DNA of 64,000 bases from Gammaproteobacteria bacterium Ga0077536 (GTDB lineage Bacteria; Pseudomonadota; Gammaproteobacteria; Ga0077536). The DNA is taken from NCBI GenBank assembly GCA_001464935.1, contig LNEL01000054.1:85407-149406 (forward strand), read 5' to 3'. Position 1 is the stretch's first letter. Each line of letters opens with the position of its first letter. Below are positions 24,153-31,987 of the stretch, piece after piece. The position numbers were made by a program, and so were the translations under genes. Under the pieces are notes generated by a model. That model was given only the letters and a program-made list of their open reading frames with translations. It was not told the DNA's origin and made no database searches.

Positions 24153-26276
24153 TCACAGGCGCCCGACCACCAGCAGCGTCATGTCGTCGGCCTGCTCGGC
24201 CAGGCCGGCGTGCGCCCGCACGCTGTCGACGACGGCCGTGATCAGCGCCGCCGCCGGCGCGCCGGCCGCCAGCGGTGCCAGGCAGTCGCCGAGCCGGGCC
24301 CGGCCGTACAGCGCGCCGTCGGGGTCCTGCGCTTCCGTGACGCCGTCGGTGACCAGGCACAGCGCCGCCCCGCGCGCGAGCGTCAGTGGCTGGCTCGTGT
24401 AGTCGAATCCGTCGACCGTGCACAGCGGTGGCCCCTGGGCCCCCGGCGCCGCTTCGATCTGGCCGTGACCGACGAACAGCGGCGCGTCGTGCCCGGCGTT
24501 CGCGTACAACATGCGTCCGCTGTCGAGATCGAGGCAGCCGGCGACGACGGTGACGAACAGGAACTCCGGGTTGTCCTGCGCGATGACGTCGTTCGCGGCG
24601 GTCAGCGCGGCACCCGGATCGCCGTCGACGCGCTGTGCGGCGCTTTTGATCTGCGCTTTCGCGAGCGCCATCAGGAGCGCGCTCGGCAGGCCCTTGCCCG
24701 ACACGTCGCCAATCACGAAGAACAGCCGGCGCGGGCCGAGCAGGAAGAAGTCGTACAGGTCGCCGCCGACGGTCTTCGCCGGTTCGCTGAACGCCGCGAG
24801 TTCGAGGCCCGGCGTGCCGGCCAGCGCGTCGGGGCGTGGGAGCATGCCGGTCTGGATGCGCCGCGCGGTGTCGAGTTCGGCCTGCATGCGCAACTGGGCG
24901 TCGCGGCTGGCGGCGAGCTGGCTGCGCAGCGCGCGGCGCTGTCGTTGCGCTTCGGCGAGCGTGCTCCCGAGCACTCCGATCAGCACGAGGCCGACGCCGG
25001 CCAGCGGGTTCACCGCATCGATCAACAGCCCGGCCTCGACGAACAACCCGATGGCCGCCGCGACGGACGTGGCTGCGCCGAGCGCGACGAGCGCCAGCGC
25101 CCGGCCGGGACCCAGCGCCGCCGCGCCGGCGATCGCCACCAGCGACAGCAGCGCCATTACGCCGAGTTCGACCCAGGCCGCCCAGCGCGGCCGCGCGAGC
25201 AGGCGCCCGGCGAGCGCGTTCTCGATCGCCTCGGCGTGGATTTCGACGCCGGGCATGCGGCCGAGCGGTGTCGTCACGATGTCCTGCAGGCCGAGGGCGG
25301 TGTAGCCGATCAGCACCACGCGACCGGCCACCGATTCCGGGTCGAAGGTGCCGTGCAGGATGTCGGCGGCCGAAATCGCCGGCCGCTCGGTCCAGCGTGA
25401 GAAATGCAGCCACCATTCGCCGTTCGCCTCGACCGGGATCCGGATGCCCGCGACGCCAATCTGCTTCACGCCGCGCGCGTCGCTGTCGACGAGCAGCGGC
25501 GTGTCACCGAGCAGCCGCAGCGTTTCGACGGCGAGTCCGGGGAGCAGAGTCGGCGTCCCGGGCGTGTCGGCGCTGCCCGTGTCGCCCGCAGGGCCGATCA
25601 AGGCCAGCGTCGGCACGCGGCGGAACACGCCGCGCTCGGGTTCCCCGTTCAACAGGCCCTGGCCGCGCGCCGCCTGCGCGATGCGCGGCAGACTCGACAG
25701 GACGGCGGGGTAGTGCGGCACGAAGCGGGCCGGATCTTCGCCGAACAGGCGGATATTGGCGGTCGGCGCCGCCGCGGCGGCATGATCCCCGGCCGGCACG
25801 CCGGCGGCGCCCAGCACCACCGGTGAACCGCGAATCGCGGCGGCGAGCCGCGCATCGCTGTCGGGCAGATGCGCCGCCAGCGGCGCTTCTGCTGCCGGCG
25901 GCAGATCGAGCTGGGCCATCAAGGCCGCCGGCGCGTAGCGGTCGGGCTCGACGAACAGCGCATCGATGGCGATCGCGGCCGGTTGCGCGACGACCAGGCG
26001 CTCGATCACCTGTGCGACGCGCGTGCGCGGCCACGGCCACTGGCCGATGTCGCGCAGGCTGCGCTCGTCGATTTCGACGACGACGACGGGGTCCGCCGTC
26101 CGCGCGCGCGGGAACCACCGCTGATACGCATCGAAGGTCTCATGCCGCAGCACGCGCTCGAACGGGGTGTCGAAGCCCTGCAGCAAAACGCAGTTGACGA
26201 GCAGCAGCAGGACCCCGAGCACGCGCGCATTGAGCGGCGCGCGCCGCGCCGGCGGCGCGACAGCGGGCGCGCTCAT
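24153..26276 (-). CDS. CHASE2-domain SpoIIE-type serine phosphatase
   Basis: A 707-residue sensor phosphatase. One N-terminal helix (residues 17-35) is followed by a CHASE2 extracytoplasmic sensor domain (about 36-345; VVVVEIDERSLRDIGQWPW, given as EIDERSLRDIGQWPW, and VLIGYTALGLQD are typical). Three helices (about 365-440) and a short coiled coil (445-475) lead to a PP2C/SpoIIE domain. Metal-binding residues are in GGDLYD (Asp506), IGDVSGKG, LVTDGVTEA and ADDMTLL (Asp697/698). It should dephosphorylate a STAS protein in response to a periplasmic signal. It is convergent with the HATPase gene and ends 20 bases from it. Confidence 0.92.
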   Translation of the reverse strand: MSAPAVAPPARRAPLNARVLGVLLLLVNCVLLQGFDTPFERVLRHETFDAYQRWFPRARTADPVVVVEIDERSLRDIGQWPWPRTRVAQVIERLVVAQPAAIAIDALFVEPDRYAPAALMAQLDLPPAAEAPLAAHLPDSDARLAAAIRGSPVVLGAAGVPAGDHAAAAAPTANIRLFGEDPARFVPHYPAVLSSLPRIAQAARGQGLLNGEPERGVFRRVPTLALIGPAGDTGSADTPGTPTLLPGLAVETLRLLGDTPLLVDSDARGVKQIGVAGIRIPVEANGEWWLHFSRWTERPAISAADILHGTFDPESVAGRVVLIGYTALGLQDIVTTPLGRMPGVEIHAEAIENALAGRLLARPRWAAWVELGVMALLSLVAIAGAAALGPGRALALVALGAATSVAAAIGLFVEAGLLIDAVNPLAGVGLVLIGVLGSTLAEAQRQRRALRSQLAASRDAQLRMQAELDTARRIQTGMLPRPDALAGTPGLELAAFSEPAKTVGGDLYDFFLLGPRRLFFVIGDVSGKGLPSALLMALAKAQIKSAAQRVDGDPGAALTAANDVIAQDNPEFLFVTVVAGCLDLDSGRMLYANAGHDAPLFVGHGQIEAAPGAQGPPLCTVDGFDYTSQPLTLARGAALCLVTDGVTEAQDPDGALYGRARLGDCLAPLAAGAPAAALITAVVDSVRAHAGLAEQADDMTLLVVGRL

Positions 26277-26285
26277 GCGCGCGGC

Positions 26286-26684
26286 TCAGACATCGTCGAG
26301 CGGTGACGCTTCCCGATCGAGGCCGGTCCTCTTGGGCAGTTCGAGGGTCGAGGTGAGATCGAAGGCCGCCAGCACCCGCGCATCGGTGACGTCGCGATCG
26401 GCGAGCAGATCGGCCACCACGGTGTCCGCGAGATCGCCCCAGGTGGCCTCGGGAATGTGGGCGTACTCGAGCCAGTCGGTGTTGCGGGCCATGATCCAGG
26501 CATCCCAGAACTGCATCGCGACGACGAGCTTCTGGTAACGCTGATCACCGCCCTGGCGCAACTGCGAGCGAAAGTCGAGAAAGCCGTCCCCGAGCTTGTC
26601 GTAGCGATGTAGCTTGTGCAGCGAAGCGTCACGCTTGAGGGCCGCGGCGAGGCGTCTGCGGAGGGTGTCGTACTGAGCGTCCAT
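26286..26684 (-). CDS. Uncharacterised 132-residue protein of the signalling cluster
   Basis: I do not recognise this family. The protein is soluble, mostly helical by eye and acidic at the C-terminus. It has an aromatic centre, VVAMQFWDAWIMARNTDWLE, followed by EATWGDLADTVVADLLADRD. The start ATG 26684 has GGGAG six bases upstream. It begins 100 bp after the MBL-fold gene and ends ten bases before the CHASE2-SpoIIE gene, so it belongs to the same operon. A role as target or adaptor of the partner switch is conceivable. Confidence 0.75.
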   Translation of the reverse strand: MDAQYDTLRRRLAAALKRDASLHKLHRYDKLGDGFLDFRSQLRQGGDQRYQKLVVAMQFWDAWIMARNTDWLEYAHIPEATWGDLADTVVADLLADRDVTDARVLAAFDLTSTLELPKRTGLDREASPLDDV

Positions 26685-26784
26685 GCGAACTCCCGGTTGC
26701 CGTGCCGCTGCCAGCATAAACGCGGCTCGACGGTCGACGCCACGTCCACGGGTGGCCTGGCGCGTAGGCGCAGGGCGCGTCTGC

Positions 26785-27759
26785 TCAGAGCCTGACTTCC
26801 AGTCCGTCGTAGGCGGCGAAGACGTCGAGGCGGGGCGCGTCGACGCGCGTGATTTCCTCGAAACGGCGCGTTTCTGCTTCGATGGTCGCGATCCGCGCGT
26901 CATCGTGTATCGGTTCGTGATGAAACAGCGCGAGCCGCCTCGCGTTCGCGAGCTGGCACAGTTCGACGCCGACGACGTTGCTCGAGTGGCCCCAGTCCTC
27001 CTTCACCGAGATTGCTTCGGCGAACGAATACATCGCGTCGAAGGCGACGAGGTCGGCGTCGCGAAAGAAGTCGATGAAGCCGTCAGTGACATCCGGGTCG
27101 TCGAGCTTGTGCTCCGAATCCGTCGAATAGACGAAAGTCTTGCCGTCGTGCTCGAAGCGGAAGCCGTACGAACCCCCGGCGTGGATCTGTTCTTTCGGCA
27201 GCACCTTGAGGCCGGCAATCGTGACTTCGACGTCCGGTTCGAGCGTCACGAATTCGATGCGCGCGCCGAGCTGCGAAAAGTCGACCGGGAACGACGGCGC
27301 GCCGTGCTGCGCGCGGAAGGCCTCTTCGAGCGTGCGGTGACAGCCATAGATGCGAATGAGATTGCCCGGAATGTAGGCCGGCGCGAACAGGGGGAAACCC
27401 ATGATGTGGTCCCAGTGCAGATGGGACATGAACACGTGAAAGACATTCGGCGTCGCCGCTCCCTGCCGCGCGAGCACGCTGCCGCCGAACGGGCGCGCAC
27501 CGGATCCGAGATCGCAGAGGATGTAGTCATGGCTGCCGCCGTCAGGTTCGGTCAGCTCGATTTCGACGCAGCTCGAATGCCCGCCGAAGGTCCCGGCAAT
27601 CGGGAACGGCAGTTCGGCGGCGAATTTCGCTGCTGCAGCGATGTCGTCGAAGTGGCGGCCCGATGCCGCCAGCAGCGCCTGGGCAATCTTGGCCTCGACC
27701 TGACGCGCTGTCAGCGCAATCGGCAGCGATCCGCGCGTGCCCCAGAATCTGATCAGCAT
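26785..27759 (-). CDS. MBL-fold metallohydrolase (RNase Z/cyclic phosphodiesterase-like)
   Basis: A 324-residue metallo-beta-lactamase-fold hydrolase. The N-terminus LIRFWGTRGSLP and a GGHSSCVEI segment mark the subfamily. The dimetal site HLHWDHIMG (His-x-His-x-Asp-His) is intact, with further ligands likely in FVYSTDSEH and LFHHEPIHDD. Members are annotated as phosphodiesterase-like, but the substrate here is unknown. It starts seven bases after the STAS gene, a tight operon. Confidence 0.88.
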   Translation of the reverse strand: MLIRFWGTRGSLPIALTARQVEAKIAQALLAASGRHFDDIAAAAKFAAELPFPIAGTFGGHSSCVEIELTEPDGGSHDYILCDLGSGARPFGGSVLARQGAATPNVFHVFMSHLHWDHIMGFPLFAPAYIPGNLIRIYGCHRTLEEAFRAQHGAPSFPVDFSQLGARIEFVTLEPDVEVTIAGLKVLPKEQIHAGGSYGFRFEHDGKTFVYSTDSEHKLDDPDVTDGFIDFFRDADLVAFDAMYSFAEAISVKEDWGHSSNVVGVELCQLANARRLALFHHEPIHDDARIATIEAETRRFEEITRVDAPRLDVFAAYDGLEVRL

Positions 27760-27765
27760 GTCAGC

Positions 27766-28131
27766 CTACCCCGCCGCCAGCGCCTGCACGGCGTCCGCCA
27801 CCGTCGCGTGGACCGGGAACACCAGGTTGAATCGGGAAATCTCGAGCACTTCGGCGACGACCGGGTGCGGGGCGGCGACGGCGATGCGGCCGCCGCGCGG
27901 CTTCGACTGCTTGGCTGCGACCATCAGCACTCGCAGGCCAGAGCTCGAGATGTACTCGAGCGCCGACAAATCGAACAGGAGTGAGGCGCCGCCGGCCTCG
28001 CAGTGGGCCAGGTGGGGCTCGACCGCCGCGCGGAAGTCATCGGCGTTCAGATGATCGATCCGCCCGACCGGTCCGAGGACGATCACGTCGCCGATGCGAC
28101 GCGGACTGAGATCCATGGGCGGCTGGCTCAT
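27766..28131 (-). CDS. STAS-domain anti-sigma factor antagonist
   Basis: A 121-residue SpoIIAA/RsbV-like protein. The phosphorylation loop reads LLFDLSALEYISSSGLRVL (part: LSALEYISSSGLRVL). Ser63 aligns with the phosphorylated Ser58 of SpoIIAA. It should be phosphorylated by the HATPase at 23698-24132 and dephosphorylated by the SpoIIE-domain protein at 24153-26276. It is the first gene of the leftward run STAS-MBL-unknown-CHASE2/SpoIIE. Confidence 0.9.
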   Translation of the reverse strand: MSQPPMDLSPRRIGDVIVLGPVGRIDHLNADDFRAAVEPHLAHCEAGGASLLFDLSALEYISSSGLRVLMVAAKQSKPRGGRIAVAAPHPVVAEVLEISRFNLVFPVHATVADAVQALAAG

Positions 28132-28230
28132 GCGGTGAATGTCCGCCAGATTCTAGGGCGCACCGGGTAGGCGGGCAATCGGCAGCCCGCCTGCCGCGGC
28201 GCCGGCCCGCGCCGACGCCCCGGGGCAGCT

Positions 28231-29946
28231 TCAGGCAGCCGCCCACCAGCGGTCGACGGCCTGGTTGACCTCGTGCGCATGAAAGCGCGCGACCTGGTTC
28301 GATGGTTCGAGCGCTTCCTTATAGAAGAAGTCCGGCAGTTCGTCGTCTGCTTCGGTGAAGCCCGCGGCGAGATTGAACTCGCGCTCGTAACGCAGCGTGT
28401 CGCGGCCCAGCGTTTCGTAAAAGCTGTCGGGCAGCTCGGTGCCGAGCGCGGCGTTGATCGATTCCATCACCAGCGGAACGTTAATATTTGTGACGGAACG
28501 CCCGAACACGCACAGCCCGAGCGAATCGGCGGCGGCGCACAGCGTCTGGGTCTCCATGCTGACCTTCACCAGTTCGTCGACGCCCTTGTTCGCGCAGTCG
28601 TACTTCGCCGCGTTGCCAGTCGTGTGATCGGCGCCCTGGGCGGTCACCATCATCGAGATACCGGTGACTTCGATCACCCGCGGGTCATAGGCGCTGATTG
28701 CCTGCTTCTTGATCGTCGGCGTGCGCGCCACCTTGTAATGCGCGCCGACGCGCGCGGTGCCCTGGGCCCACAGGCGGCCCAGTTCGCTGCCGGCGCGGAT
28801 CTCGTCCATCACCGAGTGGAGGAAACCGACATCGCCGAACGGCGCGAGGCCCGCGTCCATCAGCACGCCCATCGTTGCGCCGGTTTCGATGGTGTCGATG
28901 CCGAGATCGTTGGCGAGGTAGTTCAGATGCGCGAGGTCGTCCGGATCGCTCAGGCCACAGTTCGTGCCCATCAGGCCGAGCGTCTCGTATTCGACGGGCG
29001 AGGAGATCTCCTTGCCGTCCTTGTCGGCGTAGACATTGCTGCACTCAATCATGCAGCCGGGCATGCAGGCATGGGCGGTCACGCCGCCGCGCGCGGTGTT
29101 CTGCTCGCGGATGAAGTCGCCGCCCATCTTCAGTACGCCGGTCAGCGGGTCGACCTGGCGACCGGACGTGAAATTGTTGACCGGCAGGCCGCCGACGCGA
29201 TTCGTGTAGTCGGCCATCATCGCGGTGCCGTAGTCGCGCAGCACGCCGACCGCCTCGTCCGCCTTGATCAACGCGCCGTACTGCTTCACGCCCTGCAGCA
29301 CCTTCTTGCGATCGTGGAACGCCGGCATGCGGTCGAGTTCGCAGACGATCGCCTTGACCTTCTTGCTGCCCATCACCGCGCCGACGCCGCCGCGCGCAGC
29401 GAGCCGCGACGGGCGGTCATCGGTGTCGCTGAACGAGATGCCGGCCAGCAGGCCCTGGTACTCGCCGACCGGCCCGCAGATCGCGAGGCTGACCTTCTTG
29501 CCGTACTTCTCGTGCAGCTTCGCCGCCGTCTCGAACGTGCCCTGGCCGAGATAGTCCGTGCCGGAGTCGAAATGAATGCTGCCGTCCTTGCGCAGGTGGA
29601 TGACCACCCAGTCAGGCGACGCCCCGTAAAGCGTGAAGCCGGCGATGTTCAGGTGTCCCATGGCGAGTCCGAAGGAGCCGCCCGCGTTCGCTTCCTTGAC
29701 GCCGCCGGTCAGCGGGCTCTTGCAGCCGACGCTGGTCCGGTTCGCGTTGGACCAGTTGCTGCCGGCGAAGGGGCCGGCGGAGAAGATCAGCGGATTCTCT
29801 GGCGACAGCGGGTCGACGGTGGCCGTGCCGAGTTCACAGAGGGTTTTCGCGATGAAGTAGCGACCGGCGCGTGCAATCTGCTCGCCGCTGAAGGTTTCTT
29901 CGCGGGTGCTGTGGCCGGTCAGGTCGATGTGGAGATATCTGCGCAT
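28231..29946 (-). CDS. Aldehyde:ferredoxin oxidoreductase family enzyme
   Basis: A 571-residue tungsten- or molybdenum-bis-pterin enzyme of the AOR family, which oxidises aldehydes to acids. N-terminal pterin-binding features are present (YLHIDLTG, GPFAGSNW, SVGCKSPLTGG, ARGGVGAVMGSKK). The [4Fe-4S] site is Cys294-x3-Cys298-x3-Cys302 (CMPGCMIEC), with the distal Cys in ADSLGLCVFG; GTNCGLSD is also typical. ATG 29946 has GAGGA about nine bases upstream. No ferredoxin-like or flavin subunit and no cofactor gene is adjacent, so electron acceptor and substrate are open. Confidence 0.92.
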   Translation of the reverse strand: MRRYLHIDLTGHSTREETFSGEQIARAGRYFIAKTLCELGTATVDPLSPENPLIFSAGPFAGSNWSNANRTSVGCKSPLTGGVKEANAGGSFGLAMGHLNIAGFTLYGASPDWVVIHLRKDGSIHFDSGTDYLGQGTFETAAKLHEKYGKKVSLAICGPVGEYQGLLAGISFSDTDDRPSRLAARGGVGAVMGSKKVKAIVCELDRMPAFHDRKKVLQGVKQYGALIKADEAVGVLRDYGTAMMADYTNRVGGLPVNNFTSGRQVDPLTGVLKMGGDFIREQNTARGGVTAHACMPGCMIECSNVYADKDGKEISSPVEYETLGLMGTNCGLSDPDDLAHLNYLANDLGIDTIETGATMGVLMDAGLAPFGDVGFLHSVMDEIRAGSELGRLWAQGTARVGAHYKVARTPTIKKQAISAYDPRVIEVTGISMMVTAQGADHTTGNAAKYDCANKGVDELVKVSMETQTLCAAADSLGLCVFGRSVTNINVPLVMESINAALGTELPDSFYETLGRDTLRYEREFNLAAGFTEADDELPDFFYKEALEPSNQVARFHAHEVNQAVDRWWAAA

Positions 29947-30025
29947 GCTGCTGGTCCTCGGTGTCTGTCGCGCTGGGCGCGGGGCCGATCCCGGCGGGGC
30001 GCCGGTCCGGTCTGGGCTGAGCGCT

Positions 30026-30053
30026 ATTCTAACGCCGGCGCGTGGGTCACCAA
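30026..30053 (-). promoter_or_regulatory. Candidate sigma-70 promoter of the AOR gene
   Basis: On the minus strand TTGGTG (30048-30053) and TAGAAT (30026-30031) are 16 bp apart in the gap between the hydroxylase and AOR genes. They would start transcription near 30019, about 70 bases before the AOR start codon. This separates AOR from the upstream iron operon. Confidence 0.5.
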
Positions 30054-30107
30054 CCATTGGCCTCGTGCAGTTTATGCCGCAGGTGCCCGTCGCGGCGCGG
30101 GATCAGT

Positions 30108-30791
30108 TCAGGTCTCGGCATGATGCCGCAACAGATTGTGATAAACCCCGGTCAGCGAGAGGAGCACCGGATCGGTCGGCGCGCGTTCGCGCGTCAGGGC
30201 CTGAATTGCGTCATCGAGGTCGAGGAGCGCTGTCCGCACATCGGTGTCCCGCACGAGACTCTGGATCCAGAAGAACGAGGCCAACCGCTCGCCGCGGGTC
30301 ACCGGCGTGACCTGGTGCAGGCTGCTCGCCGGGTAGAGCACCAGGTCGCCCGCGGCGAGTTTGACCTCCTGCACGCCGAAGCAGGTGTCGATTTCGAGCA
30401 CCCCGCCGTCGTAAGCCTCCGGCGGCGACAGGAACAGGGTGGCCGAGAGGTCGCTGCGGAACAGGGTGCCGGTGCCGGGCAGCCGCATCAGCGCACCATC
30501 GACGTGCGCGCCATAGGTTTCGCCGACACCGTAGCGATTGAACCGAGGCGGGTAGATCAGGCGGGGGAGCGCGGCGGCCACGAAGCGGGGCGTCGCCTCG
30601 AGTCGCTGCAACACCGAGCCGACGATCCCGGCCGCCTGCGCCGCGTGTTCATCCGCCTGCCGGTTGTGTTTGACGCTGCGGCCGAGGCTTCCCGCCGTCC
30701 GGCTGCCATCCTGCCAGGGCAGGGCCTCGAGCGCCGAACGCAGCGCGGCGACCTCGTCGTCATTGAACAGGTTTGCGATCGTGATCAGCAT
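30108..30791 (-). CDS. piuC: PKHD-type Fe(II)/2-oxoglutarate hydroxylase (PiuC/YbiX)
   Basis: A 227-residue Fe(II)- and 2-oxoglutarate-dependent hydroxylase. The iron ligands appear as YGAHVDGAL (His-x-Asp) and SSLHQVTPV (distal His), with the 2-oxoglutarate-binding Arg in TRGERLASFFW. PiuC/YbiX genes are commonly linked to Fiu/PiuA catecholate siderophore receptors, and here the receptor lies two genes upstream. Its ATG shares one base with the stop of the oxidase gene (TGATG), which indicates coupled translation. The substrate is not established. Confidence 0.92.
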   Translation of the reverse strand: MLITIANLFNDDEVAALRSALEALPWQDGSRTAGSLGRSVKHNRQADEHAAQAAGIVGSVLQRLEATPRFVAAALPRLIYPPRFNRYGVGETYGAHVDGALMRLPGTGTLFRSDLSATLFLSPPEAYDGGVLEIDTCFGVQEVKLAAGDLVLYPASSLHQVTPVTRGERLASFFWIQSLVRDTDVRTALLDLDDAIQALTRERAPTDPVLLSLTGVYHNLLRHHAET

Positions 30792-31888
30792 CAGTCGGCA
30801 CCTCGACCGGTCACGAACAGATCGGCATCGCGCGCCGTGCGCAGATCCGCGCAGCCGGTGACGGCCATGGTCAGTGCGAGTTCTTCGCGCAGCAGCTTGA
30901 GCATGTGCGCGACGCCGAGCGCGCCGGCGACGGCGAGCGCAAAAATCTGCAGCCGGCCGATCAGCACCGCGTCGGCCCCGGCCGCGATGGCCTTGAGGAC
31001 GTCTGCGCCGCTGCGCACGCCACCGTCGAACAGCACCGCGCACGTGTCGCCGAGCACGGATCGAATCCGTGGCAACGCATCGAAGCTCGCCACCACGCCG
31101 TCGATCGTGCGACCGCCGTGATTGGACACCACGACCCCGGCCACGCCGAGTTCGCGACACACCCCGGCGTCCGCTTCGTGCAGGATGCCTTTGACCACCA
31201 CCGGCACTGTGCTCGTCTCGACCAGCCAGCACAGATCCTCCCGTCGCACGGCTGCCGCCCGGTAGCGCCCGAAGGGGGTGTCGGCATGGGCGAAGCAGGG
31301 CGGCGGGTCTGCGCTCAGACCCGGCGGCATCGTGAAACCGGCGCGCAGTGCCCGCCGGCTCGGCAACTGCACCGCGGCATCGACCGTCACGACGATGGCA
31401 CTGCAGCCCGCGCGCTCGGCGCGCCGCAATCGCGCCAGGCTGTCGGTGCGGTCCGCCCCGAGCCACAGCTGATACCACCAGCCGGCGGTGGCCGCAGCCG
31501 CAACCTCCTCGAGCGGCCGCGTCGCGAGACTGCTCAGCACGAGCGGCGTGTCCGTAGCGGCGGCGCCGTGCGCGATGTCCACTTCGGCGCCGGGATGGAC
31601 AAGTCCCTGGCAGGCGACCGGCGCGAGCAGCAGGGGATGCGCCAGCGGCCGTCCGAGCACCGTGACCGTCGTGCTCGCGTGGTCCAGCCTGGCGAACACG
31701 CGCGGCTTGAGCCGCGCGCGGTCGAGCGCTTCGCGATTCCAGCGCAGCGTCCGGTCGTCGCCGCTGCCGCCCGCGAGGTAGGCGAGCGTCGGCGCCGCCA
31801 GATGCTGCGCGGCGAGGGTCTCGTAGTCTTCCGCGCCGCGGATCCCGGGCGGGATGCGATCCACGGGCGGACTCTTCGAATCGATCAT
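30791..31888 (-). CDS. FMN-dependent alpha-hydroxy-acid oxidase/dehydrogenase
   Basis: A 365-residue TIM-barrel flavoenzyme of the lactate/glycolate oxidase family, oxidising 2-hydroxy acids to 2-oxo acids. It has the FMN-binding APVACQGLVHPGAE region, the YQLWLG Tyr, VTVDAAV, VVKGI with the catalytic-side Lys, and the active-site SNHGGRTIDG (His-Gly-Gly-Arg), then FDGGVRSGADVLKAIA. The start is ATG 31888. It lies between the receptor and piuC in the iron operon, which is unusual for this family and hints at processing of a hydroxycarboxylate siderophore or its fragments. Confidence 0.9.
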   Translation of the reverse strand: MIDSKSPPVDRIPPGIRGAEDYETLAAQHLAAPTLAYLAGGSGDDRTLRWNREALDRARLKPRVFARLDHASTTVTVLGRPLAHPLLLAPVACQGLVHPGAEVDIAHGAAATDTPLVLSSLATRPLEEVAAAATAGWWYQLWLGADRTDSLARLRRAERAGCSAIVVTVDAAVQLPSRRALRAGFTMPPGLSADPPPCFAHADTPFGRYRAAAVRREDLCWLVETSTVPVVVKGILHEADAGVCRELGVAGVVVSNHGGRTIDGVVASFDALPRIRSVLGDTCAVLFDGGVRSGADVLKAIAAGADAVLIGRLQIFALAVAGALGVAHMLKLLREELALTMAVTGCADLRTARDADLFVTGRGAD

Positions 31889-31987
31889 GGCGGACACCGA
31901 AGATTGGCAAAGGGCGCGCCCGACGAATTCTGCCGTGCGCGCAGTTGCGGACGCCCCGTTCCAGGAGGGACCGGGGCGCCGCACGAC

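Noticed and set aside
23838-25400. A 520-codon plus-strand frame over the HATPase and CHASE2-SpoIIE genes
   Set aside because: It overlaps two genes with clear catalytic motifs and itself shows none.
28273-30123. A 616-codon frame antisense to the AOR gene
   Set aside because: It has no recognisable motif, and the AOR gene has intact cofactor motifs and a ribosome binding site.
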